From Fragilaria crotonensis (lineage: Eukaryota; Bacillariophyta; Fragilariophyceae; Fragilariales; Fragilariaceae): a stretch of 42,433 bases of DNA. Below, one piece after another: positions 22,258 to 33,610 of the stretch. Below the pieces are notes generated by a model, which was not told the origin of the DNA, searched no databases, and worked only from the letters and a program-made list of their open reading frames with translations. Position 1 is the first letter of the stretch. Every line of letters begins with the position of its first letter. The position numbers and the translations under genes are program-made. The stretch is taken from NCBI GenBank assembly GCA_022925895.1, contig JAKSYS010000547.1, forward strand, positions 1-42,433, given 5' to 3'.

Positions 22258-23580
22258 TTGCACCGTTTGGCGAAGGACAAGGTGGAATTTGTGCGTGCCA
22301 AAATGCTTGAACTAGGCAAACAGGGTTTTTGGGTAGTTCTCCCCTTGCACGTGGCTCTGACACTGCCGAACCTGCATCTGTCCCCGCTTGGCGTAGTGCC
22401 CGAGTGCAATTGCCGGCCGAGGTTGATCGTCAACTTCTCGTACTCTAGTGTGAATGACGAGACGGCGGGCCTGGCACCCTGCTCCAGAAGCCATGCAGTT
22501 CAGAAAGGCCTTGCAATGCATCATGTCCAAGTTGATTCAGGCAAATCCAGGGTACGGTCCGTCATGGCTTCTACCGGATCCGTCTCCACTATCACAATAT
22601 CCCACGTCTGGGAGTCATCCTCGCATCAACGGGTGGCGTCCCGATGGGGCTCTCCCCGTGGTACTACCGATGGACTGGGTGGAGAGCCCACCATATTTCA
22701 CAGCGGTGACTGTAACCAGTTGCGATCTCCTGAACACCAGCCAGGATGTTACGGCTGGGGTGCGCCCCTGAAAGCTCTTGCAGCACCTCAACCACTTCTT
22801 GACGCTTTTGCCCTTCACGCAATCGATTTCGTACTGCATTCCATCAGCCCTTGAGACCGCCCAAGCCAGAAAGAACCAATCTTGGTCAAGAAGCTCCTGC
22901 AAGGATGCTCATTGGGCGACATGCAAGATGATCTTAAGATGGGACGACAAGGACACTGCGAGCGGCACCTTGAACCTCACCCCAGACCGACTAGAGAGGC
23001 TAGTACACCCGCTCAAATGCTTCCTCAGACCTTACGCCGCGTCCCAGTTGCGGAATGGCACCAACTCCTACCAGGTTTGCGGGGTTGTTTTTTGCACTGT
23101 AAGACGCCCTTCACAAGGGCAATTGTCACCGCGTACGCCTTACTCGACACGTTTTTGATAGCATTGCTTGCCGATTTTAGGGCAATTGCTGATTCCTTGC
23201 AGTCCGGCCCGACTCGCTTCCGCGAACTTCTGTCCGTGGGACCCCATTGCCCACCGCGCCTGCGATGCCTGCCAACACGGCATGGGCAGCATCTGGTTCT
23301 TCCCTGTCATGCGCCTCCCTGGCTTGGGCGCGCAAAGGATCCGCCACGTCCAGTACCGCCCGATTGTATCTCCTCCACGACCTCAACGCCCTGCACCGGC
23401 AACACCAGCAGCGCTTTGTCCCCTGGTGCATGGTCACATTGCTGGCAAGGCCAAGAGCGTCATGGCCAATGATGCCAGCTGCCGCTGGGATGGTGATCTC
23501 GCCCCCGGTGCCAAACTTGTCTCACACTTCAACTCCGTCTACCCTCAGGCCACCTCCTGGAGGCTGCTGACCCTCAATCA
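22258..23580 (+). pseudogene. Reverse transcriptase-RNase H remnant of the second DIRS-like element
   Basis: The RT fingers and palm entry are visible as LSPLGVVPECNCRPRLIVNF followed by YSSVNDETAGLAP (about 22380-22480). In the next frame come MQFRKALQCIMSKL and LPMDWVESPPYFTAVT, close to the LPMGWVESPPYFTA block I associate with this algal family. The region between, where the first catalytic Asp should be, is garbled. I could not find a YxDD motif near 22780, where it is expected. Downstream, WHQLLPGLRG (about 23060) and, in the frame from 23168, CDACQHGMGSIWF and VMANDASCRWDGD match the RNase H part and its closing Asn/Asp motif. Many frame changes and lost motifs make this copy inactive. 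Confidence 0.7.
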
Positions 23581-23600
23581 CGCAATGCACTCCGCTGTGC

Positions 23601-24660
23601 TTGGAGGGCTGTCACATCAGCCCTCTCTTGTTCTCACCAATCTGTTCATTCTTGATGCGACTCTGCCTCCTCTACCTGGCGCGTGTGGGACCGTTTCTGC
23701 ACCGCCACAGGCGTACGCACCGAGTTGCAGGATATCCTCTCGGAGACCCCATCCCAATTCTGCTCCTCTTTGCCCAGCAGTATCGCACCGGACACATTGC
23801 GCCCGGCAACAAGCCGGGTCACTCTCGAACGGTGGTAGAGGATGCCATGCACCACGTGGCACAGACGTTCACCCGGGTGGGGCCGTGGACCCTGCCTGAA
23901 TGCCTTCGGGACACTCGACTTTCGGCTCCACGCGTTGTTTCAAGCCTGAAACGCACAGATCCCCTTCCTCCCCGAGCTTAAACCCATTGCCCCTTGCTGT
24001 CCTTCGGCAGGCACATCATCTGCTCTCCGGTGCTCCTTCGCCGACGCCACGCCTCGCTGCCACGGGCAACTGCCTTGTGTTTGCCTTTACCTCCTCATAC
24101 GGCCGGGAGAATACAGTGGCCTGCCACGTCATGTCACGGACAATCTCTTTGGTTGAACAACTTGGGCATATGGATTGGCCAGCACGGTCTGGACCCTGCA
24201 CTGACACCCTGATGACCTCCTTGCGGCCACCTTTGTGACGGTCACCTTTATTTCTCAGAAAAGGCGTCGGGCCAAAACACTTGGGCACGGTATAAGCAGG
24301 CATCCATCCCACTGGTGCCCTGTCCACCATGCCCTCATCCGTCATCTCCTCCACCTCTGTGCCTGCGGAGTCACGTCAGTACCCTGCTCAATGCTTATGC
24401 CTACACCGCAGCGTGGAACTTTGTCCTCCTGCCCACGGACGTCACTGCTCTCCTTCGTCGCGCTGTACAAACCCTGCCGCCCGCCCTCACTGACTTGACT
24501 GCCCGTGACATCTCCATTCGGTCCACCCAGGCAGGCGGCGCTATGACCAGTCGGACGAAATGTACCGCTACCTGCATGTCCAGGCGTAGCCAGTGATGGC
24601 GGGCGTCTCTGCCACCATGCTTCGCGGTGGAGATTTCCGCCTCAACCCCCCACCCTCCAA
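23601..24660 (+). pseudogene. Tyrosine recombinase remnant of the second DIRS-like element
   Basis: The N-terminal part reads DPIPILLLFAQQYRTGHIAP and then SRTVVEDAMHHVAQTF (about 23745-23870). The core is scattered over several frames; GHGISRHPSHWCPVHHALIR (about 24285-24340) is the clearest block. DLTARDISIRSTQAGGAM (about 24495-24545) corresponds to the catalytic R-x-A-G-G region with its Arg still legible. The Tyr block is reduced to SDEMYRYLHVQA near 24555-24590, and the tail MLRGGDFRLNPP follows. Comparison with the orphan fragment at 19650-19841 shows the GRWRSDEM motif has been damaged here. Confidence 0.65.
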
Positions 24661-24700
24661 CGCCCCCGACGCCTCGCGGCCACATCGCGGCGGCCCTCCC

Positions 24701-25390
24701 TCTTCAGTTTCTCCTCTGGCCACATGGCCCAATCAAGTGCAACCCCCGGTACACCTGTAACGGTGGGCACCTCTGACGGCAGCACAGTAAGGGCGCCGCT
24801 ACCGCCAACATGAGGACATCATTACCTTACTTTTTCTACTGTCGCAGCGGGCGCAAAGTCGTAGCACCTGTCGTAAGCGAGAATTTCCCGGTGTAGAATT
24901 ACTCGTACTCCGAGCACTTTCCAAATTGCTATCGTCTACTGCATGTTTACTGTTTACTCGTACAACCATACCCTGTTACGTTTGCGAGTATGCATACATG
25001 CGTTCCAGGTACCAGTTACAGTATGTCAAGTACATTCTGCGGTACAGCGACAGCGGCCAGATGACTTGAATGACCGAAATGACACCCTGCCGAGCACCGA
25101 GACTGCGGGCACAGGGCACAAGGCACAACTCATACGTACCTGGTACCGACGAAAGACGCTGTATGTTGTCTATACATTATATATATTATATATGAACATA
25201 CATGCAAAATCAGGGACATCATCAGGCATTCTGTGTGCACAACGCACCGTACTCGAGGAGGTACATGGTACAACAGGTACGGACAAAAATTCGATCAACC
25301 GGTAGTCAAATGTCGCCCCAATGGTTCCAGTCACTTCCTCATACTTGCACGTTGCACGAGGCTGATTCTCAACCAGGTACAAGATCTGCA
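24701..25390. promoter_or_regulatory. Upstream region of the aspartyl protease-like gene
   Basis: About 690 bp between the retroelement remnant and the protease-like start codon. It contains a run of TA-rich sequence at 25175-25195 (attatatatattatatatga) and many GTAC tetranucleotides, for instance caggtaccag near 25007 and acctggtaccg near 25138. These are candidate promoter features by position only. No transcription start can be fixed. Confidence 0.35.
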
Positions 25391-27202
25391 ATGATGTTAA
25401 TGCTAACGCTTGCTTCCCTCGCGGTTGTGCGATGTGCAGGACTTTGGTCGTACCAAATTGAGCAATTTCCTCCAGACAGCGAAAGGCAGTTGCACCAGGC
25501 GTTAGCAAGTGACCAGCGGATGAACCCTTACTCTGGCTTTGGTGTGCATTATCTTCGGATGTATTTGGGCAATCCAGCCCAACTGCGGACTTTGGCTGTC
25601 AGTCCTTCAAGTGATTTTACTGCCTTCCCTTGCGAGGACTGTGTCGACTGCGGCCCCCGCGGCTCCAACCTTTACAACTCTTCAGAATCCTCTGGCTTCT
25701 TACTAATTTCTTGTGGTGAATGCAGCAAAGGAGCTTCATGTTTCAACAATCGATGTGCGGTGGGGAGATCAAGTCGTGACCTGTCTTCGTGGAGCGGTTA
25801 TGAGGTTTCCGATTTTGCGTTTCATGGTGGAGGAGACGACCCATCTACTGTTATTGGTTCGGATTCGGCGAAGATGTTCGGATTTCCCATGCGATTTGCA
25901 TGCCAGACACGAACGCGAGGTTTCTTCAATAACGTTTTGGATGGTATAATCGGACTGTCGCCGGCTCCTATGTCCTTCCTGAGTCAAATGCACTCTGCCG
26001 GTAAGCTTGAGCATCCTCGCTTCTCGCTTTGCTTCAACGACATCGAGTTCAGCGGGAACACAACCGGTGTAGTCACTTTTGGAGGATACGAACATGCTTT
26101 GCTTCAGACAGAAATGGTGTATGCTAAGCAGCTTGGCAGGAATATGTACAAAGTGAACATCAAAAAGATTCATCTCAGAGTCGGGGGCGGCAGGTCCGTT
26201 CGATCGTCGAAAGAACACGTGATCATTAGCTTTAATCCACCTTCTGGTGTAGATACGTCGGTCGTAGTGGATGCGTCCACCCCGTTTCTTACGTTCGACA
26301 AGCGCTTTGAGGGCCCATTCCGGGCAGCGTGGAGGGATGCAACTGGTCGCGATTATACTGACAATCGAGTAGATTTAACGCCACAACAACTTGCAAGCAT
26401 GCCAACGTTGTTGATCGAGCTCGAGGTAAGTAGGCTTTTACCTGAACGTTTGCGTGCCTACGATTCCCGCTCATAATTGCCCAGGGAGATAAAAACTCTC
26501 CGCGTGAACTGGATCCATTGACTGTCGCCGGCCTTACGATCGACTACAACGTGTTGGTTGCCGTGCCAGCCGTTCATTACATGGACCGGGTGGTTACAGG
26601 TGTCCGCCAATATCGCTCTAGCATTCGTTTTGAAGCACAGCAGGGGTCGTCGTTTGGTGCAACGTAATGCATGGGCACACCGTCTCATACGAACCGGACT
26701 TATCCCGCATCGGCTTTGCAGAATCCAGACACTGCGAGGTGCTTGGAAAGATGGAGGGGCAAGAACCGCGGACGGTAGATCTAGCATACAGGAAAATGCC
26801 GAGCTTGGGATGCCTACGAGTGTTCACATGTCTGGGAGATCGTCAGCTTTATCACCTGCTCCAGCGCCAAGCGCTGCGGGGACTGATGACGTGTTTGTTG
26901 CCAGAGTGGGATCCTCCGAACCAGGTGGTGCACCTAAAGCTAATTCAAGTGGTGGTGGTGGTGGTGGTGGTGGTGGCGGCGGGTGTTACAATGCCACATG
27001 CCGGAGTTTCATGGCAGTTGGCTATGTCGTCATCGGGACGGCCCTTGCCGTCGCGTATAGATTATCAAGACCCAAAGAGCGGGCCATCAACGCTGGGAGC
27101 TTACCTTCTGAAGGCCAGCGCCCAATTTATCACGACGATTTACGTTCAGCGTATCGGCGCAAGTCAACCTGGAGTGATGCTGACGGCCCATTACTGGTGT
27201 AG
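25391..27202 (+). CDS. Nucellin-like pepsin-family (A1) membrane protein, probably catalytically dead
   Basis: Start chosen at 25391 because the next residues form a signal peptide (MMLMLTLASLAVVRCAG). HYLRMYLGNPAQ and DFTAFPCEDCVDCG follow, the layout of algal nucellin-type aspartyl proteases. The first catalytic motif, normally DTGS, reads SPSS (25601-25612, residues 71-74). The second reads VDAST (25700s family position, here 26267-26281), keeping Asp but not Gly. The flap region has SSWSGYEVSDF. A 59-nt intron (26426-26484) separates LIELE from GDKNSPRELD. The C-terminal lobe ends near HGHTVSYEPDLSRIGFAES, then come a Ser/Ala-rich linker, a poly-Gly run and a membrane segment (FMAVGYVVIGTALAVAYRL). 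One-base losses at 26661-26662 and 26747-26749 break the frame. About 584 residues are expected. Location is likely the secretory pathway or cell surface. A pseudo-protease role is inferred. Confidence 0.8.
26426..26484 (+). other. Intron of the aspartyl protease-like gene
   Basis: Donor CTCGAG|GTAAGT and acceptor TTGCCCAG|GGAGAT. The 59-nt length and phase 0 join two coherent stretches of aspartyl protease sequence. Read-through meets a stop at 26474-26476. Confidence 0.85.
26947..26983 (+). repeat. GGT trinucleotide run encoding poly-glycine
   Basis: About nine GGT codons followed by ggcggcggg encode 11 or 12 glycines just before CYNATC and the membrane segment of the aspartyl protease-like protein. 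It acts as a flexible stalk between the luminal domain and the membrane, or simply reflects slippage. Confidence 0.85.
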
Positions 27203-27618
27203 AATATAGGGTTACAACAAAAGTATTCTTCGTTGCCTTCTCATCTGTACAGAAATGTGTGGAATCTAGTCTTGAGCAACACACAAATGTGGTCGTTACG
27301 AATGTTGACATGCGACGCCTGTTGTTGCTCCATTGCGAACGATGGTGACAAAATTCACACGAGGGGAATTCGTAGGCACCAGACTGCGCCTGCGAACCGT
27401 CGTTATCCTGATGGCATTAAGGAACAAATGATGAGGCGCCCCACCTCGCCAGTCGCCGCGTGGATCAAAAGACGACACAACGGCCCCAATGGGTGATGCC
27501 CGAACACCGTGAATGTTAATGGAATGTACTCGCATGGTCGTGACCTCACATTGGACATGCCATGGACGCTGGCTGCATAAGAATGCTTACAAACTCTACA
27601 ACACGGAGGCTCATTGGT
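27203..27618. other. Spacer between two convergent genes
   Basis: About 415 bp between the stop of the aspartyl protease-like gene and the stop of Raptor, which converge here. It should contain both 3' untranslated regions. No canonical AATAAA was obvious and no gene was recognised. Confidence 0.45.
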
Positions 27619-30600
27619 CTAAGTCAAGAGGAATCTTCGGGAAAATAGGTGCACAAAGTTGTCGGTGCCGCCCGCCGCAAGTAGAGTGTGTTGTGGATGG
27701 AAAGCAAGACAGCTGATGGGCCCGATCATGCGACCGTGGTTTAACTGTGAGTGACGAATGACTTGAATCGGCTCACCATCAAGCGTCATAAGCGATGAAT
27801 TGAGCGTGCGAGCCCGATGCGATGAGAGGAATCTGCGCATGCACAGCCATCGCAGTCATGGGGCTGCGCTGAACTGTATAGTTCTGAAGACTTCTTGACG
27901 ACCGAAGATCGAAAATTCGGACGTCCCCAACGACGCTTCCCGACGCAATCTGGATAGGAGTTAGTGAATGATTGAAGCCGGACGACAAAGCATTGGATTT
28001 TCCTTACCCGTAGAATTGCCGTATCCTATGAAAGCGGTCTCAACCACCCAGCTCCCGTGCTCTTTGTACGTGGTGGCACGCTGCCGTCGATTTCTGCCCG
28101 GTCCAGGTAAAGCTGCACTAGAATCAACAACTGCCGATTGAGTTCTGGTGTCGAACACTTTCACTACGCCGTCACTGAATCCGGCGACAAGAATGTTTGG
28201 GCCCGTACAGTATGCGTTGCCGGTGGTCCTTCCATCCTCCACAACATCGCTTCTCCAAGCTGTAGTCAGCGTTGTAACGCAGGCGTGGGTATCAGTTTTC
28301 AACTCGTGAACACACTTCTCTGCATTCATATCCCAACTCCGAATCCCGTCGTAGTTGCCGGCAGCGAAAAGGTTCCCAGTAAACTGTTGCCAGTCAAGTA
28401 TCAGACCACTCTTGCTCTTGTCAGGCACTCGCTGAGGGAGAGCGTAAAAGGCTGACAAGAGTGTCGCTGAGGTGTCAACATGAGCACCTGAAAAAGGTAT
28501 GCCGCCCCATGCACGGACAGAGCCATCGTCACAGCCAGCAATGAAGACACTATTGGACTCCGCATTCATCCAGCACGTCGATGTAAATCGAGAGCCTTTC
28601 AGGTTTCCATTGTTAATAGAAAACTCCTTCGTTAATCCTTTGGTGTCCCACACTGACATCACGCTTTGGTCATCGCAAACAACAAGTATGTCTTCATATG
28701 GGTGGAAACGGAGCATTGATGTCGACAGAGCATCCTTATTTGTCAAAAGGCCCGTCTGTTTCAATTCTAGGGTCTTTTCTTCTTCGTCAGCTTCTCTTCT
28801 GCAAGAAGCGTGGCAGACTCGTCGACTTCAAAAAGAAATCGTTCTTGAGCGTGTCTGTGGCCGTCGTCATCGGCTTTGGAGCGAGGCACGAGTAGTATTG
28901 AGCGATCTTCGCACAAATACCTCTCGCGGCTGTATTGCGACTGCCTAAGTATGCCCTTAGTGCTCCACGGGGCTAAGCTGGTCCATCGAGTCGAAGTGAA
29001 CTCTTGTTCGCGTATTCGAAAAAAATTCGTCTCGTTTCCATTGGAAGAATCCTGATACTGGAAGGGTTGACTCAGGCTTCACGATCGCGTTGGGAGCCAA
29101 AGGTTCAAGCTGTGCCGTAGTAAACGAAGCCATCGACATCGGGTGCACCATCGACCCCATGAAGCCATCCTCCTGTTGAGAACTCGACTGATGGAGCTGT
29201 TCTTCACCTTTGGAAGGTGAACGCACATTTGACAGGAATCGTTGAATGTCGTGGTCAGACTTGCTACGGGTTCCATCAAGGCGACCTTTAAGCGGTTTAA
29301 CGTCCTTTTTTATGAGTCTCTCGTGGACGAAGCGTACGATTGCATTGGCAGCCCTGCGAACGACAGGATGCGCATCCACCTGGCGAGTTGTGTTGAGGGA
29401 ACTCCAAATCTGTCTAAAACTTTCAGCCGCTTCATTATCAATATTCGACGGAAAGGGAAATTGTGCGGTATCTGAACAATCGTTACCTCCCCTAGTGTTG
29501 CTTTCGGTAAGCGTCATTTCCTCTGACGCGGACAGAAACGCAGGCAGGTATTTACCCAGAATGGTCGAAATCACGAAGACGGCTTCGCACCGGACCATCG
29601 GGTTAGCATCATCCAATGTGGCAAGGGTAGTCTTGGCAATTAGCAAGTCAAGTGCAAGTCGGCGCCTATCCTCAAACATCGAGAATTGATTGGTATTGGA
29701 CGGCTCTCCGTGCGGCTGTTGGATCTGCTGTCTGGAGACATTTGACTGGGAGTTTGTTTGAGATCGTCCCTGTGCCGAAGACTCCCTGATCATGTCAGGT
29801 CCAGTCAATGGACTAGTCGGAATTTTTTGTTCGTATTGACAAGACTGTGCTCGAAGTGTTTGTCCGGGGTCTTGCGATGGGTTGCGCAGCACACTAGCAG
29901 GGAGCTGTTGTGGATGCCATGCCGGGGCACCTCTTTCCGGATGAACAAAACTGGGTTGAAGGCGACCAGGGAATTCCCTCTCTGCTGTTGGTGTCTGTGG
30001 AGGGATCATCGGTTGTTGAGGATACAATCGATTTCCCTGAGAAGACGTCGAAGACAGAGGAACAGCGTTGAAAGTAGTCTGAGAGGGGGGCACCAGTGGT
30101 ACGGGAGGGAGCATTGGATGTGCCTCGGGGACAGGAGGCGGTCTCAACAAACAAGCGATTGCAAAGCAGGCGGCGGCTCTAACTTCAGGTGAGTCGTCCT
30201 GAAGTCTCGAGAAGAGACGCAGGTGTACACCAGAGGCGAGTCCTTCCGTCTGGCTTGTGACGTTACCATTGAACAAGTTGCCGAGGCAAAGGCACAACCA
30301 CGTTCTGAACATGGGTGGGACTCTCGCCTCCGCAAGTGCCTTCTTTGGTAGTCAGGTCGAGACTGGAATCTTGGGCAGTTCAGCTGAGCTCAATAGGGCG
30401 CAACTCGTCCCGTGCAAGTTCAGCCGTATGCAAGCCAACTGTCCCTGTGGATATTCAACACAGATGGCTGACAGGATGAAAGCAGCCAATATGCGCTGCT
30501 CGGACGCTTCAACAGGGTTAAGGGAGGTTCATCGTCGCTCTGTTTAACCCCACGTAAGGTGCTGAACGAAATGAGGAAGTGCACCATCCTTGACGAGTTC

Positions 30601-32419
30601 TACTTGGCAAGAAGAGTCAAAGGAGATGATCCTAGCCCATATTCCCACCAAATATTGCTTTCTTTCTTGACTTAGCCAAAGTTTCATCACGTACGGGAAA
30701 ATGCCGACGGAGAGGGCCACGCTGACTGCCCAGGGTCCAAGGTCAAGAAACTGACTAAGCAACGCCAGTGCTCTTTCACGGTGAGCTTGTGAGAGTAAAA
30801 GTTGCAGCACCACGGGGAGTTGCTCCGGAGAATCCAGAGGTTCGTTGACTCGATTTGCCTTTCGAATGGACGCAAACTCCAACCAAATTTCAAAAGCTGT
30901 CAATTGCTCTGAAAAAAAAGGCGACGTAACGCAAGAAGAAGATCCCGCAGCGACAGGCTGTTGCGTTACATCGGGCTTTGAGTCGTTGAGAGCGCTGTCT
31001 TCTTCGCCGTCGTTTTCGGGGTCAGGTTGCGTCGCCAGCAAGACTTGGTTGTTCAGGATCCCATCCTTCATCAGACCGCACAAGCAAGTCTCGCATGCAA
31101 GATCCCAAGCCTGCCAAAGGGGGTGATCGCAAACTCCTGGAGGAAAAGGGGGAAAGCTCTGCGGTGAGCAATTCAGACTCCGAAGGATTCTATCAGCCAG
31201 CAAGAAGTTCCGAAACAGACTTGCGACCATCAGATCCTGACGGAACAATCTTTGGAAAAGTGGTTTCGGGAGTATATTCCACGCGATTGAATCAGTGACT
31301 GATGTGAATATCCAGTTGAGGTCTCCAAGGGGGGTTTTCCGGTCAGTGGCCTTTCCTGGGATAGCATCAACAACATCTGGGTTCAGACTCCCCATGCTCT
31401 GAGGGTTCCTACGCACAAACCATCGCAATGCCATCTTTATCGGCGTTGTGAGACATGATGTGAATATATCTGCAGGGTAATCTGGATGCATAGGTAGCCA
31501 TTCGTTTTCTGAAGTAGGCGACAGCACAATCGTGTCACGGATCCACTGCGAAGCCACGGTTTCCAGGTCGTCGCCCTGAAAGAAGTAGGATTTGGAGTCT
31601 GAGGAGGTGTGGCGTCGTTCGATTCTAGGGAGCAGTTAGAAAGGGCATCAAGATCCCTGCACTGCTGCAGTCCAGAACCACGATGCTTGGTTTTCCTATC
31701 CATTGTCTAAGATCGGTAATGCAAAGGGGATGTACTGAGTATGGTTCTTGTCGAAGACCCAGATCTCCGTTCACGGTGGGGCGAGGTACCCCGTGACCAT
31801 TGTAGTGCAAAGAATACGTTCGTTCCTTGCTTGTCTCCTCAGCCCAAGGCAGAGCGCGCACCTCTTCTACAGTTGGATCGAGCGCACGGCGATATTTCAT
31901 CGGCCTCGCGCCGCGTTTGAGTTGCCACTGGGCATACTGACTCTCAAGTCTCTCTCCAATTTTTTCCTTCGCTTTTGCTCGACTGATACTAGAAGGGTCC
32001 ATCCAACATTGAAGCATGGCGCAAGGATGAGGTTTGGTGATATCTGGAGGCTCTGTACCAACATTCAGAGCCATCACCAGGCCAACTCCGACGGTTTTCG
32101 TACGATCCTTCAATCGCCGTGTCGGAATTATTTCTGGATTGACAACTGCCGGCGGCTGAGACTGCTTCTTCTCTTTTACCTTCTCGACTTGGGGACGAGG
32201 CGACTGAGTCGGACGCAAAAGGTTGAACGAACTGACTCTCTGCAAGACGGAACCACCGGCTACGTCTGCCTCGCCGTTTTCCGAGGACCCTTGGGTCGCA
32301 TTGTCGGCGCTGCGTCCGCAAACTTCCTCCTCAATCTCATTAATGGCTCGAAGGTAAGGAGGCAGCTCGCTTTCGCTCAGGAAATCCTTCATGGTCGAGA
32401 ACAATGTCGTCCAGGACAA
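27619..32419 (-). CDS. RPTOR: Raptor, scaffold subunit of TOR complex 1
   Basis: Recruits substrates to TOR kinase for nutrient-dependent growth control. The start is at 32419, or at the Met at 32392 before [16 protein letters not shown]. The caspase-like RNC domain has [30 protein letters not shown] and VVLDCSSAG, including the His/Cys pair of that fold. The next block has [55 protein letters not shown] and [20 protein letters not shown], nearly identical across eukaryotes. Further HEAT repeats follow with a Pro/Gln-rich insert (about 29890-30150), then a seven-bladed WD40 domain (28730-27619) with a 58-nt intron (27950-28007). The span codes for about 1,580 residues, longer than the human 1,335. 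The frame shifts at about 31630, 30550, 30516, 30350, 28950, 28780 and near the intron. It is divergent from LTN1. Confidence 0.95.
27950..28007 (-). other. Intron of the Raptor gene (WD40 region)
   Basis: On the minus strand the donor CTACGG|GTAAGG and acceptor CTCCTATCCAG|ATTGCG flank 58 nt. Splicing leads into [16 protein letters not shown], a WD40 strand. The upstream frame needs a nearby one-base correction to enter in phase, so the exact exon junction is less certain than the splice signals. Confidence 0.65.
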
Positions 32420-33610
32420 CGCTTGAACTTGGATTGTACCCTTGTACCTCTACTGCACCAGGTCGTACTTGTACCTCGTGTCTCGTGTCTGCATTCTTGA
32501 TAGAGGTTCCAGACGGCGAACAAATTCCCGTATTATATGCAGAATGCAGACCGATTTCGAAGATTTTTTAAGCCACTCTATTGTACAGTATGTCGACTGA
32601 TGGTCCAAACTCCAAACGGCGTAATCCAGTACACTTGTACTCGGAATAGTACCAGGTACAAAAGTAGCAGTACCGGTACTTGTATTCGGGAAAACGCTTT
32701 GAAACCTTTTTTATTTCCACTCTCCAATCTAGTACAGTATTCCTAATACTGTGGAATGCAGTACCATGTCCACGGAGTACGATTTCAGAATTGAGCGCTT
32801 TTTCTATGATCCTTTACTGTTTCGCACTGGTACTTGTACCGAAACCCGAAACGATTGTATGGAGTACTGTAGTACCATTTAGAACGAATTCTACGAACAG
32901 CGTTGAGAGTTATGTACTATGTAATGCAGTACTACTACTAGCAACTAGTGGTACTGGAGTATCAGGTACTGGAGTAGGAAATAAAATAACGCAGGATGTT
33001 ACCGTACCGGTACAGAAAGAACCTTACTGTAGCTACTCCAGTACGAAGTACGTGACTGTACTCCAACAGAGGTGACAATTGACAAGTCAACTTGAATAAA
33101 TGAGAGAGTAGGAGAGTTGACTACAGTAGTAGGAGTACCAGGTACCAGGTACCTTGTACTATACCAGGTATGGCACGCCGCACATGCCAAGTGAATAGGA
33201 CTCATAACTCATAACCCTCGCATACTACCGTACGATGTACTCCTTCTCAAGAGTATGTATGTCATACATAGTTTACCAATTTTCTATGCAGTCTTGTACT
33301 GCCTTCTCTACTGGTGCAGCATACAGTAACCTGGTTGTACTGATGGTACCTGGTACTCCAGTACAGTACTATTGTCTGACTCTTTCGTTTGTCAACACAA
33401 TCGAGGGACGTAAACTACGGTAGGATAAGAACCAACTCTGAACTCTGGACTCTGGGGACTCAGTAAGTCTGCGTGCTTGTCTACTACTGCTACTGTACCT
33501 TGGTACTATAGCTACACATACCGCAGTACAATTTTCCTTGTCGCAGTTCCCCTCGACTCTCCACATTCAGCGCTTCTGAAGTGTAGTCATCACCCAAAGG
33601 ATTACAGACG
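32420..33610. promoter_or_regulatory. Shared upstream region of Raptor and LTN1, GTAC-dense
   Basis: About 1.19 kb separates the two divergent start codons, so it must carry both promoters. Counting by eye gives about 45 GTAC tetranucleotides, where 4-5 are expected by chance. Many lie in longer near-palindromes such as ccaggtacc, agtaccggtact and ggtaccaggtaccttgtact. No gene lies within it. Whether GTAC is a binding site or a repeat relic cannot be told from sequence. Confidence 0.55.

Larger units (their letters stand above)
20200..24700 (+). mobile_element. Second DIRS-like retrotransposon family, decayed copy
   Basis: On the plus strand a possible gag region (about 20230-21750) is followed by a reverse transcriptase (22258-23100), an RNase H-like section (about 23160-23570) and a tyrosine recombinase (about 23640-24660). 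RT plus tyrosine recombinase without integrase places it in the DIRS order. The proteins are clearly different from those of the element at 1-9205 and the DNA is more GC-rich. All frames are broken many times. I did not find its terminal repeats, so both ends are approximate. Confidence 0.7.
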
